Part shown: positions 25,556 to 34,353 of the stretch, piece after piece
Layout: every line of letters starts with the position of its first letter
Numbering within the stretch: the stretch's first letter is position 1
Source of the DNA: JALYGY01 sp963800975
Lineage (GTDB): Bacteria > Actinomycetota > Rubrobacteria > Rubrobacterales > Rubrobacteraceae
Direction of reading: 5' to 3'
Assembly (NCBI GenBank): GCA_963800975.1
Contig: CAWDDB010000021.1
Location: forward strand, 62,001 to 126,000
DNA length: 64,000 nt
The notes under the pieces: model-generated
What the model saw: the letters and a program-made list of their open reading frames with translations, nothing else
The model's database searches: none
Told to the model about the DNA's origin: nothing
Program-made: the position numbers and the translations under genes

Positions 25556-26836
25556 ATGAGAGAAGACGTTACGTCGGCCAAGGCTCTCGACGAGAAGCTC
25601 AAGCTGCCCTTCGACCAGCACCAGCGCTACCGAATCATCGCCGACGTGATCGAGCGCCTCAGGCAGGATCCCGGTCCGCTCCGGATACTCGACGTCGGCG
25701 GCGGCGAGGGCATAATCCGCGCCTTTCTCCTCGAGGACCAGCTCACCATCCTGGACCAGACTGGCGCGGAAGGGGTGCCCAACTTTATCAAGGGCGACGC
25801 GACCGCCCTCCCGTTCGAAGACGAGTCGTTCGACTTCGTCGTCAGCGCGGACGTGTACGAGCACATACCGGCCGAGGCGCGCGACAGGTATCTCTCGGAG
25901 TTGAGGCGCACGGCCAGGCGGGGCGTGCTTCTTGCTGCCCCCTTCGACTCCGACGTGGTGCGCAACGCGGAGCAGTTGGCCAACGAGTTTCATCGCGCGC
26001 TGCACCTCGAGGACAACGTGTGGCTGCAGGAGCACGCCGAGAACGGGTTGCCCAGCCTGGATGACGCCAGGAGGTTCTTCGAGACGCACGAGGACGCGGT
26101 GACCGTTCTGCCCAACGGCTACATCCCCCACTGGCTGGCGATGATATGCCTCACCTTCTACACCTCGAAGCTGGGGGGGGAGTTGGGCGGGGTCGCCGAG
26201 CACCTGAACTCCTTCTACAACGAGTTCATGTACGAGTTGGACAACAACGAGCCCTGTTACAGGTTCCTGTTGGTGTGCTTGAAAGAGCCCGCGCAAGCGA
26301 ACCTCGAGGAGCTCGTCTCTCCCGCCCCGAGTCCGGAGCGCGTGTCCCGGAGCTCGGTCCTGTTCGGCACGTTCTCTGCGCTGCTGCCCCTCGCCGCCGA
26401 GGCCAAGCAGTTCAACATCCGTCTGGCCCAGAACGAGCAGCAGCTCGCCCAGAGGTACGAGAGGCAGCTCGCCCAGAGCGAGAGGCGGTTCGTCCAGAAC
26501 GAGCGAAAGCTGACCCGGAAGTACGAGAGGCAGCTCGCGCAGAAAGAAGGCGAGCTGGCGCGCTGGAAGGTACAGGTCGACGACCTCTCGCAAAGGCTCG
26601 CCGAGCGTGTGGGCGCGGAGAACGCCCGCCAGGTGCAGCTCGGCAACCTGGAGGAGATGAACGCGGTCCTCAGGCAGCAAAGAACCAACCTGGACAAGCA
26701 GCGCACCAACCTGGCGAGGCAGAGGGATCAGCTGAAGCATCAGCTAGACGAGGTTACCGGTACCCGCGCGTGGCGGCTGCTCACCGTGTTGCGCCTGGCC
26801 AGGTTGCGGCTCGGGCGTCTCTTCGGGTCCGATTGA
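25556..26836 (+). CDS. SAM methyltransferase with long C-terminal coiled coil
   Basis: 426 aa. Residues about 40-200 are a class I methyltransferase: LRILDVGGGEGIIRAF as motif I, KGDATALPFEDESFDFV, and SADVYEHIPAEARD. Residues about 285-400 are a long heptad region with internal repeats (YERQLAQ appears twice, and NEQQLAQ / NERKLTR are variants). It ends with a basic amphipathic tail. The layout of methyltransferase plus coiled coil matches the two genes at 12.0-14.0 kb. In O-antigen systems, coiled-coil methyltransferases can set chain length by pairing with the polymerase (WbdD-like logic); whether that applies here is inference. It overlaps the next GT2 gene start by 4 bp. Confidence 0.82.
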   Translation: MREDVTSAKALDEKLKLPFDQHQRYRIIADVIERLRQDPGPLRILDVGGGEGIIRAFLLEDQLTILDQTGAEGVPNFIKGDATALPFEDESFDFVVSADVYEHIPAEARDRYLSELRRTARRGVLLAAPFDSDVVRNAEQLANEFHRALHLEDNVWLQEHAENGLPSLDDARRFFETHEDAVTVLPNGYIPHWLAMICLTFYTSKLGGELGGVAEHLNSFYNEFMYELDNNEPCYRFLLVCLKEPAQANLEELVSPAPSPERVSRSSVLFGTFSALLPLAAEAKQFNIRLAQNEQQLAQRYERQLAQSERRFVQNERKLTRKYERQLAQKEGELARWKVQVDDLSQRLAERVGAENARQVQLGNLEEMNAVLRQQRTNLDKQRTNLARQRDQLKHQLDEVTGTRAWRLLTVLRLARLRLGRLFGSD

Positions 26837-28491
26837 ACAGGCCGAAGCCCCGGCCGGTCTCGGGGAAGAACGATTACGGAAGCTGGATCTCCCGCTCGAC
26901 GGTGGACAAGCGGGGGCTCGCGGCCATGCGGCAGCGGCTCGCGGGGTTCGAGCACCGGCCGCGCATCAGCCTCGCGCTGACGATATACGACGCCGACGAG
27001 GTCTGGATAAAGAGCAGCATCGACTCCGTCCTGAGGCAGCTCTACCCGCACCTCGAGCTTTGCGTCTGCGACAACGACTCGACGAGGCCGCACGTGCGGG
27101 AGGTGCTCGCCGACTACGCGGCGGAGGAGCTCGTCCAGGTCACCCGCCTGCCGCAGAGGGTCAGCCGCGCCGCCGCGTACAACGCCGCGATCTCCGCGGC
27201 CACGGGGGAGTTCGTTGCCTTGCTCGACCAGGGCGACGAGCTCGCGCCGGAGGCCCTGTTCAGGGTGGTGGAGGCCCTGCAGCACGTCAGGGCCGACGTG
27301 CTCTACACGGACGAAGATCACGTGGACGTGAGCGGCGAGCGCCAGGATCCCGTGTTCAAGCCTTACTGGTCGCCCGACCTGTTCCTCTCGACCCCGTACA
27401 TCGGCCGGTTGTGCGTGATACGAAAAGAGCTATTCGACGCCGCCGGAGGCTTCAGGGAGGGCTTCGAAGGTGCCGAGGAGCACGACCTCATCCTCCGGCT
27501 CTCGGAGGGGACGCGCCGCATCTACCACCTGCCCGGCGTGATGTACCACAGCAGAACGCTCCCTGGCGGGCGCGACGCTGGTGCCGGACGCGGGGCCTCG
27601 CTGCGGGCCGTAGAAGAGGCTTTCGCCCGCAGGGAAGAGAGCGCCGACGTAGAGCCGGACCCGGAGGGGCGTTCTTTTCGGGTGATCCGGCGCATGCTGG
27701 GGCGTCCCGAGGTCAGCGTTATCGTCTCCGTCCCGGAAGGGGCGACCGAGGTGCCCGTGATCGAGGACCTGCGGCGGAGAACGGCGTACCCGATCCGCCA
27801 GCTGATCGCGGCCGGAGGCAACAAGGCCGCGACTTCGCAAGCCACGAACGTGCGCCATCCGTTCCGCGCCCGGGCATTGAACCTGGCCGCGAATCAGGCA
27901 GAGGGCAGGTTCCTGGTGTTTGTCGACGGGGGCGTTCGGACCACCTCCCCCGACTGGCTCTCCGAATTGCTAAGCCAGGCCCGCCGACAGGGGGTGGGGG
28001 CCGCGGGGTGCGCGTTGCTGAACCCGGACGGCAGCCTGCGCCACGGGGGGAGCCTGGTAGACGTGAGCCGTCTGGTGGGCTACCCGGACGAGTCGGTTCT
28101 GGGCGGCGAGAAGCCGCCGCCGCTCGTGCAGGGGGCCTTCAACTTCGCCTCCGCGTCGGCCGCGTGCATGGTGGTACGCAAGGCCGCGTTCGACCGGGTG
28201 GGGGGGTTCGACGACGAGAGGCTCCCCACGGCCTTCTACGATCTGGACCTGTCTTTCAGGCTCAGGGAGATCGGCTTGCTCAACGTCTACACGCCGCACG
28301 CCTCGCTCGTCTACGAGGGTCGGTCGACGCTGCCGGCCGTGGAGGAGATCGGGTACATGTGGCGCAGGTGGTGGGATCAGCTGGTCCGGCTCCTGTACTA
28401 TCGCTGGTCGCCCCTGCACACGTCGCACGCGGATTGGCCGTTTCTCCTTCCCGACGAGACAACCGGTTGGCATTCTTCCTCCGTGGTCTGA
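26833..28491 (+). CDS. Two-module GT2 glycosyltransferase
   Basis: 552 aa from a TTG at 26833 that overlaps the upstream stop (TTGA). Module one includes RISLALTIYDADE and LYTDEDHVDVSGE, with VFKPYWSPDLFLS closely matching the GT2 pair at 9-16 kb. Module two starts near VSVIVSVPEGATE but its usual DNGS and DD motifs are degenerate (VFVDGGVRT replaces the metal site), so it may be non-catalytic or use an altered site. The C-terminal LYYRWSPLH tail is basic. It is probably translated together with the coiled-coil methyltransferase. Confidence 0.82.
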   Translation: MNRPKPRPVSGKNDYGSWISRSTVDKRGLAAMRQRLAGFEHRPRISLALTIYDADEVWIKSSIDSVLRQLYPHLELCVCDNDSTRPHVREVLADYAAEELVQVTRLPQRVSRAAAYNAAISAATGEFVALLDQGDELAPEALFRVVEALQHVRADVLYTDEDHVDVSGERQDPVFKPYWSPDLFLSTPYIGRLCVIRKELFDAAGGFREGFEGAEEHDLILRLSEGTRRIYHLPGVMYHSRTLPGGRDAGAGRGASLRAVEEAFARREESADVEPDPEGRSFRVIRRMLGRPEVSVIVSVPEGATEVPVIEDLRRRTAYPIRQLIAAGGNKAATSQATNVRHPFRARALNLAANQAEGRFLVFVDGGVRTTSPDWLSELLSQARRQGVGAAGCALLNPDGSLRHGGSLVDVSRLVGYPDESVLGGEKPPPLVQGAFNFASASAACMVVRKAAFDRVGGFDDERLPTAFYDLDLSFRLREIGLLNVYTPHASLVYEGRSTLPAVEEIGYMWRRWWDQLVRLLYYRWSPLHTSHADWPFLLPDETTGWHSSSVV

Positions 28492-28542
28492 TTTAATGCG
28501 CTGGTAGCGTCGGAGCAGCAATCTCGGGTCGAGGGGCACTGG

Positions 28543-29508
28543 GTGACACAGAGCACGCCGGACGTTTCCATAGTGATTCCTACGTACAACGCTGGGCCCG
28601 AGTTCGGGGGCGTGTTGGAGGCCATCTCCGGCCAGCGATCGGACTTCGCGCACGAGGTGCTCGTCGTCGACTCCGGTTCATCTGACGGTACCATCGAGGC
28701 CGCCCGGAGGCACTCGGCCAGGGTGCTCCGCCGGCCAAAGTCCGAGTTCAACCACGGCGGCACCCGGAATCGGGGTATCTCCGAAGCGCGGGGAGAGTTC
28801 GTGGTGATGATCGTCCAGGATGCGATGCCGGCGGACGAGCTCTGGCTGCAGGGCCTGGCGGAGAACCTGGCGAACGACGAGCGGGTGGCCGGGTCGTACA
28901 GCCGCCAGATCCCGCGGCCCGACTGCAACCCTTTTGCCCGCTACGCCCTCGAGCAGCACTTCACGAACCTGCCCGAGCGCCGGGAGCAATACATAGAAGA
29001 CCTGGCGGCCTACGAGGCGCTACCGCCGCCCCGCAAGCTCGGGCTAGTCACCTTCGACGACGTCAGCTCCTGCATCCGGCGGGCCGTGTGGCGGGAGCAT
29101 CCCTACAAGACGCTCTCCTTCGGCGAGGACATCGAATGGGCCGAGCGGGTGCTCAAGGCCGGCTACAAGCTGGTCTACGAACCGAAGTCCGCCGTTATCC
29201 ACTCGCACAACCGTTCGGCGTTCTACGAGATGAAGCGCGCCTACGTCGCGCACAAGCTGCTCGGCGAGCTGATCGGGTTCAGGGCGCTGCCCTCTTTCGC
29301 GGACCTCCGCAAGCGGCTGCCAGGGCTCGTCCGGCACCGCTGGAAGCTGGCCGGGGCGAGCGGCGGCGGCGGGCGGCGGCGCGCGCAGGCCGTGGCGCTC
29401 TCCGTGGGGGACCAGGCCGGCGTGTTTCTCGGCGGGGTCGCCGGTTCCCGCGAGGAACGCGCCCGCATACCCGGTCCGGTCGACCGCTTCATGAGCCGGG
29501 GGGTCTAG
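28543..29508 (+). CDS. Family 2 glycosyltransferase
   Basis: 321 aa from a GTG at 28543. The start DVSIVIPTYNAGPEF, VVDSGSSDGT, the FNHGGTRNRG block, IVQDAMPAD and FGEDIEWAE follow the same order as the GT2 at 20.5 kb, showing that the two are paralogues. This arrangement is common in rhamnosyltransferases. It lies 4 bp upstream of a GT4 gene, reproducing the GT2+GT4 cassette. It probably acts on the cytoplasmic face on a lipid-linked chain. Confidence 0.87.
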   Translation: MTQSTPDVSIVIPTYNAGPEFGGVLEAISGQRSDFAHEVLVVDSGSSDGTIEAARRHSARVLRRPKSEFNHGGTRNRGISEARGEFVVMIVQDAMPADELWLQGLAENLANDERVAGSYSRQIPRPDCNPFARYALEQHFTNLPERREQYIEDLAAYEALPPPRKLGLVTFDDVSSCIRRAVWREHPYKTLSFGEDIEWAERVLKAGYKLVYEPKSAVIHSHNRSAFYEMKRAYVAHKLLGELIGFRALPSFADLRKRLPGLVRHRWKLAGASGGGGRRRAQAVALSVGDQAGVFLGGVAGSREERARIPGPVDRFMSRGV

Positions 29509-29512
29509 GGCC

Positions 29513-30895
29513 TTGCGGGTGCTCCTGACGGCCCACCAGTTCCTGCCCAAGCACTCGAGCGGCACCGAGATCCTGACCCGCGACACCGGCCTCGAGATGC
29601 TGGCGCGCGGGCACGAGGTCCACGTGCTGACGGTGGATCCGAGCGCCCAGAGATTCATCGACGTCCGCTACGAGGACTACGACTACAAGGGCCTCAAGGT
29701 CCACGCCCTCACGCTGCCCAGGCGCCGGTCGCCGCTGTCCGTCACGAGGGACGAGTACGACAACGACCTGGTCGCCGACCACGCGCGGCGCTACGTGAAC
29801 CGTCTCAGGCCGGACGTGGTCCACATGTTCAACATCTCGCGGCTCTCGGGGTCGGTGATCGACGTGTTCACGAACCTGGGCGTCCCCGTCGTGTTCACGC
29901 CGACCGATTTCTGGGCGATCTGCACCAGGAGCACGCTGGCCAAGCCCAGCGGCGAGCTGTCCACGGGCCCGGACGAGATCTCCTCGAACTGCCTGGAGTG
30001 CTGGGGCGCGGAGAGGGCGCTGCCGGAGGAGGAGCTGCCTGAGGCCGCGGACAAGCAGGAGCTGTACAGGAAGATCGCCGCGCGGGCCCTTGCCCATGCG
30101 GAGGGAGAGCACCCGAACATGGCGCGGGTAAGGGTGATGCTCGGCCGCACCGGGTACCTGCGCGAGCGCTTCAACTCGGTGGACGCCATCCTCGCGCCGA
30201 CCGGGCTCATGCGCCGGATGCTGACCACGAACGGCATCGACCCCGAACTGGTGAAGATCTCTCCCTACGGCATGGACACGACCGGCTTCGAGAAGGAGAG
30301 AGGTCCCCGCCCCGAGTCAGGCGGGTTGCGCGTCGGCTTTATCGGCACCATCCACCGCCAGAAGGGCCTCGACATATTGCTGAGGGCTTTCGAGAAGCTC
30401 CCCGAGGACGGCGGGATCAGCCTGCGCGTGTGCGGGGACTTGAGGTGGTACCGGGACTACGCCCGCGAGGTGTACGCCATGGCAGGCGGAGACCCCAGGA
30501 TAAACTTCGCCGGCTCCTTCCCCAACGAGCAGATGGCCACGGAGCTTGGCAAGGTGGACGTCCTGGTCGTTCCCTCGACCTGGTACGAGAACACGCCGCT
30601 CGTGATCTACTCCGCCTTCGCCGCAAAGATACCGGTCGTGGCCTCGAACCTGGGCGGCATGGCGGAGGTGGTGAGGCACGGGGAGAACGGGCTGCTGTTC
30701 GAGCCGGGCGACCCCGAGGACCTCGCGCGCCAGCTGAGTCGCCTGATCGACGAACCAGGCTTGCTGGCGCAGCTGGGCAAGAACACGGGGAATGTCCGGA
30801 CGGTCGAGGACAGCGTGGACGAGATGCTCGACCTCTACGAGCGTCTGAGGGCGAAAGCGGAGCTCGAGCGTGGGCAGAAGGTGCCGGAGCACTGA
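29513..30895 (+). CDS. Family 4 glycosyltransferase with altered EX7E motif
   Basis: 460 aa from a TTG at 29513. The N-terminus RVLLTAHQFLPKHSSG and the donor domain VGFIGTIHRQKG are clear GT4 features. The cysteine pair NCLECW parallels the paralogue at 21.5 kb. The EX7E motif reads ENTPLVIYS, with serine in place of the second glutamate, which normally contacts the donor nucleotide ribose. Some GT4 subfamilies tolerate this, so activity is not excluded. It is coupled to the preceding GT2. After it comes a 208-bp gap with a candidate promoter for the sulfotransferase array. Confidence 0.87.
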   Translation: MRVLLTAHQFLPKHSSGTEILTRDTGLEMLARGHEVHVLTVDPSAQRFIDVRYEDYDYKGLKVHALTLPRRRSPLSVTRDEYDNDLVADHARRYVNRLRPDVVHMFNISRLSGSVIDVFTNLGVPVVFTPTDFWAICTRSTLAKPSGELSTGPDEISSNCLECWGAERALPEEELPEAADKQELYRKIAARALAHAEGEHPNMARVRVMLGRTGYLRERFNSVDAILAPTGLMRRMLTTNGIDPELVKISPYGMDTTGFEKERGPRPESGGLRVGFIGTIHRQKGLDILLRAFEKLPEDGGISLRVCGDLRWYRDYAREVYAMAGGDPRINFAGSFPNEQMATELGKVDVLVVPSTWYENTPLVIYSAFAAKIPVVASNLGGMAEVVRHGENGLLFEPGDPEDLARQLSRLIDEPGLLAQLGKNTGNVRTVEDSVDEMLDLYERLRAKAELERGQKVPEH

Positions 30896-31011
30896 GCGCG
30901 CGGCGCCGGGGTACGGTTCGGCGGTAGCCTCGCGTCGCCGCGGGCAGGATCGTCACCGAGCCGCACCCGAACGACGAGGATGGGGCTCGGTTCTTGCCTG
31001 GCATTAGGGGT

Positions 31012-31040
31012 TTGACAAACAATGTAGCATCACGTGATGA
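31012..31040 (+). promoter_or_regulatory. Candidate promoter with 12-bp palindrome
   Basis: A perfect -35 ttgaca (31012-31017) is followed by A/T-rich sequence and the exact palindrome catcacgtgatg (31028-31039), which overlaps where a -10 would lie. The best -10 (around gatgaa) is weak. The site could be bound by a dimeric regulator controlling the sulfotransferase array that begins 64 bases downstream. Confidence 0.45.
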
Positions 31041-31103
31041 AAATGAGCCGACGGGGCACCGGTTGCGGTGTCTCGGAGCACGAGCGGACACGGAGAAGTA
31101 GGG

Positions 31104-32132
31104 TTGAGCAACACGAACGAGGAACAAACGCGGGAGCAGCGGGTCGCCAGGCGAGCCCAGAAGGTCGCCAGGCTGCGGAAGGAGCTCGAGGAGAAAGACC
31201 GCGAGCTCGACAGGTTGCGCGCGAGTCTGATGACCGCGCCGTCCGACCGGTCCGACGCGATGAACCCCGCGAACGTCGTCTGGATGTTCGGCACCGGGAG
31301 GAGCGGGAGCACCTGGTTGAGCGACATGATGGGCGACCTCGATAACCACGCCGTGTGGCGCGAGCCGCTGGTGGGGGCGCTGTTCGGAAACCTCTACTAC
31401 GTTCGCGCCGACCACAGGCAGGGAGAGCAGGGCAAGAATTTCATCCTCGGTCAGGGCTACAAGGAGACCTGGGTCAGGCCCATGAGGGACATGGTCCTCG
31501 GAGGCGCGGCGGCGAGGTTCCCGGAGGTGGCCGACGGGGGCTACGTCGTGATCAAGGAGCCGAACGGCTCGATAGGGGCGCCGCTGCTCATGCAGGCGTT
31601 GCCCGAGAGCCGCATGATCCTCCTGATCCGGGACCCGAGGGACGTCGCGGCCTCCAGCCTGGACGCGCGGAAGGAGGGGAGCTGGCTATACCAGAGGAGG
31701 GACAGGAGCAAGGCTCAGGCGGCAAACGAGAACTCGACCCGCTTCTTGAAGGGAAGGGCAGAGAACTACCTGCGGGACGCCGGCAACTCCAAGGAGGCAT
31801 ACGACGCCCACGAAGGTCCCAAGGTGCTGGTGCGCTACGAGGACCTGAGGGCCGACACCCTCGCCGAGATGAGGCGCGTCTACTCAGAGCTCGGGATGGC
31901 GGCTGAGGAGGGGGAGCTGGCCCGGGTGGTGGAGGAGCACTCCTGGGAGAACATCCCGGAGGAGAAGAAGGGGGAGGGCAAGTTCTACCGCAAGGCCACT
32001 CCCGGCTCCTGGCGCGAGGACCTCACCCCCGAGCAGGCACGCATGGTGGAGCGGATCACCGCGCCGTTGCTGAAGGAGTTCTACGCCGGTCCAGACGGTT
32101 CGTCTGAGGTGTGGGAAACTGCCGATGAGTAG
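31104..32132 (+). CDS. PAPS-dependent sulfotransferase, class A
   Basis: 342 aa from a TTG at 31104 with ribosome site ggagaag; a GTG-type start at 31068 is an alternative. An N-terminal coiled coil contains LEEKDRELDRLRAS near residue 25. PAPS loops are GTGRSGSTW near 63 and RDPRDVAAS near 178, with IKEPNGSIGA and FYRKATPGSWREDL. It opens a run of six sulfotransferase genes with gaps of 1 to 54 bp. Bases 31787-32003 are identical to 35040-35256 in a sister gene. Confidence 0.9.
   Translation: MSNTNEEQTREQRVARRAQKVARLRKELEEKDRELDRLRASLMTAPSDRSDAMNPANVVWMFGTGRSGSTWLSDMMGDLDNHAVWREPLVGALFGNLYYVRADHRQGEQGKNFILGQGYKETWVRPMRDMVLGGAAARFPEVADGGYVVIKEPNGSIGAPLLMQALPESRMILLIRDPRDVAASSLDARKEGSWLYQRRDRSKAQAANENSTRFLKGRAENYLRDAGNSKEAYDAHEGPKVLVRYEDLRADTLAEMRRVYSELGMAAEEGELARVVEEHSWENIPEEKKGEGKFYRKATPGSWREDLTPEQARMVERITAPLLKEFYAGPDGSSEVWETADE
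31787..32003 (+). repeat. 217-bp exact repeat, copy 1
   Basis: Matches 35040-35256 without a visible difference, covering the conserved C-terminal region of two class A sulfotransferases. Sequences diverge at once on both sides. Confidence 0.85.
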
Positions 32133-32159
32133 AGCGTTCAGGCACCAAGCGGGGCATCG

Positions 32160-33311
32160 TTGACGGGGGCTCGCGCGCTGTTCAGCAGGTTCAAGGCTAT
32201 CGTTCAGAGAACGGATGACCCTGGCCCGGGTGGGGTCGAGGAGCCCACCCGACTCGACGCCGCGGCCGAGAGCGAGCAGACGAAGAAGCTGCGAAGGCGG
32301 TTGGCCAGGAAGGACCGGGAGCTCGCGGAGCTGCGGAGCAAGCGGGCGCCAGCGGGATTCGTCCAGGGGCGGTTGCCGGTCTTCTTTATCGTGGGGCGGG
32401 CTAAGTCCGGCACGTCGTGGCTGCGGAGCATCATGGACTCCCACCCCGAGGTGCTCTGCGTGAACGAGGGTCGCTTTTTCGGGCGGGACTACAGGGGGCA
32501 CGGGGTCGTACCCCGCTCTCTGTACGGGGCGCTGGCCGACTCCGAGTACCTGGAGACCTGGGTAAAGAGGTCGCCCTGGAGCAGGGGCGAAGACACCGAA
32601 GAGCACCTCAGGAACGTCACGCGGCACGCGATCGACTACTTCATGATGGAGAAACTCGCGAAGACGGGCAAGCGGTTCGCGGGGGACAAGACGCCGCTCA
32701 TCAGCATGGAGGTGATCGCCGAGATCGCCGCCATCCAGCCCGACGCGAAGGTCATCCACATCGTGAGGGACGGTCGGGACGTGGCCATCTCCTCGATGCA
32801 CCACATCTGGAACAACGCCACGGATCAGGGCGGGCGCAACGACCTCAGGCCGGAGATACTCGCCAAGCGCGACGCCTACCGGCGGGATCCGGAAGGATTC
32901 CTGGCGCGCGAGGAGAGCATCTTCGCGGAGGGACAGCTCGCCTCGACCGCGAGAAACTGGGCGGGCCTGATCGGCAAGGCTTCCGAGGACGGCCGGGCGC
33001 TGCTCGGGGACAACTACGTGGAGGTTCGCTACGAGGACCTGCTGGAGCACCCGGTCGACGAGACCCGGCGTCTACTGCGCTTCCTGGGCGCGGACGACGC
33101 GGAGGAGACCGCCCAGCGGTGCGTCGAGATTACCAGCTTCGAGCGCGTGTCCAAGCGGAAGCCGGGCCAGGAAGACTCCTCTTCGTTCTTCAGGAAGGGC
33201 GTAGCGGGTGACTGGAAGACCGTCTTCAACCAGGACGACAAACGCGCCTTCAGATCGGTCGCTGGCGACCAGCTGATCCGGCTCGGCTACGAGCGGGACG
33301 ACGGCTGGTAA
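32160..33311 (+). CDS. PAPS-dependent sulfotransferase, class B
   Basis: 383 aa starting at 32160. A basic helical N-terminus with LARKDRELAELRSK (about residues 48-61) precedes the domain. PAPS loops are RAKSGTSW near 80 and RDGRDVAIS near 203, with GDKTPLIS between them and FFRKGVAGDWK near the end. The HHIWNNATDQGGR block after the 3'-phosphate site has counterparts in the other class B proteins of the array. It lies between two class A genes in the same transcript. Confidence 0.9.
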   Translation: MTGARALFSRFKAIVQRTDDPGPGGVEEPTRLDAAAESEQTKKLRRRLARKDRELAELRSKRAPAGFVQGRLPVFFIVGRAKSGTSWLRSIMDSHPEVLCVNEGRFFGRDYRGHGVVPRSLYGALADSEYLETWVKRSPWSRGEDTEEHLRNVTRHAIDYFMMEKLAKTGKRFAGDKTPLISMEVIAEIAAIQPDAKVIHIVRDGRDVAISSMHHIWNNATDQGGRNDLRPEILAKRDAYRRDPEGFLAREESIFAEGQLASTARNWAGLIGKASEDGRALLGDNYVEVRYEDLLEHPVDETRRLLRFLGADDAEETAQRCVEITSFERVSKRKPGQEDSSSFFRKGVAGDWKTVFNQDDKRAFRSVAGDQLIRLGYERDDGW

Positions 33312-33312
33312 G

Positions 33313-34299
33313 GTGAAGGGGAAAGGCTCCGAACCCGCTGCCGGTAACGGGAAGACCGGCGAACTTCTGCGCGAGAAGAACCGCAGGTTGAAGCAGCTGC
33401 GGGCTCGGCTCGAGGAGAAGGACCGGGAGATCTCGGGCCTGCGGGAGCTGCTGGCCCGCAAGGACGCCGGGGCGGAGGTCGGCGCGAAGCCCGAGAACAT
33501 CGTCTGGATCTTCGGCACCGGGAGGAGCGGGAGCACCTGGCTCGCCTCGATGATGGCTGACGTGGAGGGGCACACAATGTGGCACGAGCCCCTTGTGGGA
33601 GCGCTCTTCGGCGACTTCTACTACGTGCGCGGCACGGACGCGCACTACAGGAGCCCCAACTTCATCCTGGGTAGACACAGGGAGACGTGGCTGAGCTCCC
33701 TGAGATCTTTCGTGCTGGACGGTGCGGCGGCGAGGTTCCCCGAGCTGGCGGGTGGGGGCTATCTGGTCGTCAAGGAGCCGAACGGCTCTACGGGGGCGCC
33801 GCTGCTCATGCAGGCGTTGCCCGAGAGCCGCATGATCCTCCTGATCCGGGACCCGAGGGACGTCGCGGCCTCCAACCTGGACGCCCTCAGAAGCGGAAGC
33901 TGGAGGGACAGGAGGGGCAAGACCCAACAGGTGGGCGAGTCGCCCGACTTCATCGTGGAGGACAGGGCCAAAAAGTACGCGCAGCACGTGGGCAACGCGA
34001 AGCAGGCCTACGACGCCCACGAGGGCCACAAGGTCTTGGTAAAGTATGAGGACTTGCGCGCCGACACGCTGGCGATCATGCGGCGCATCTACTCCGAGCT
34101 CGAGCTGCCGGTGCGCGATGCGGAGTTGGCCCGCGTGGTGGAGGAGCACTCCTGGGAGAACATCCCGGAGGAGGAGAAGGGGGAGGGCAAGTTCTACCGC
34201 AAGGCGGAGCCGGGGAGCTGGAGGGAGGACCTCACCCCGGCGCAGGTGGAGGTGGTGGAGAGGATCACCGCCCCGCTGCTGAGGGAGTTCTACGTATGA
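33313..34299 (+). CDS. PAPS-dependent sulfotransferase, class A
   Basis: 328 aa from a GTG one base after the previous stop, so translational coupling is very likely. The coiled-coil tag is LEEKDREISGLREL near residue 34. PAPS loops are GTGRSGSTW near 69 and RDPRDVAAS near 183; VKEPNGSTGA and FYRKAEPGSWREDL are also present. It is compact, with no extra tail after the final helix. It is most similar to the sulfotransferases immediately before and after it of the same class. Confidence 0.9.
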   Translation: MKGKGSEPAAGNGKTGELLREKNRRLKQLRARLEEKDREISGLRELLARKDAGAEVGAKPENIVWIFGTGRSGSTWLASMMADVEGHTMWHEPLVGALFGDFYYVRGTDAHYRSPNFILGRHRETWLSSLRSFVLDGAAARFPELAGGGYLVVKEPNGSTGAPLLMQALPESRMILLIRDPRDVAASNLDALRSGSWRDRRGKTQQVGESPDFIVEDRAKKYAQHVGNAKQAYDAHEGHKVLVKYEDLRADTLAIMRRIYSELELPVRDAELARVVEEHSWENIPEEEKGEGKFYRKAEPGSWREDLTPAQVEVVERITAPLLREFYV

Positions 34300-34353
34300 G
34301 ACGCGAGGAGGGTGCCGGGTGTCGAAGAGCGAAGTGGGAGGACGGAGTTCGCG

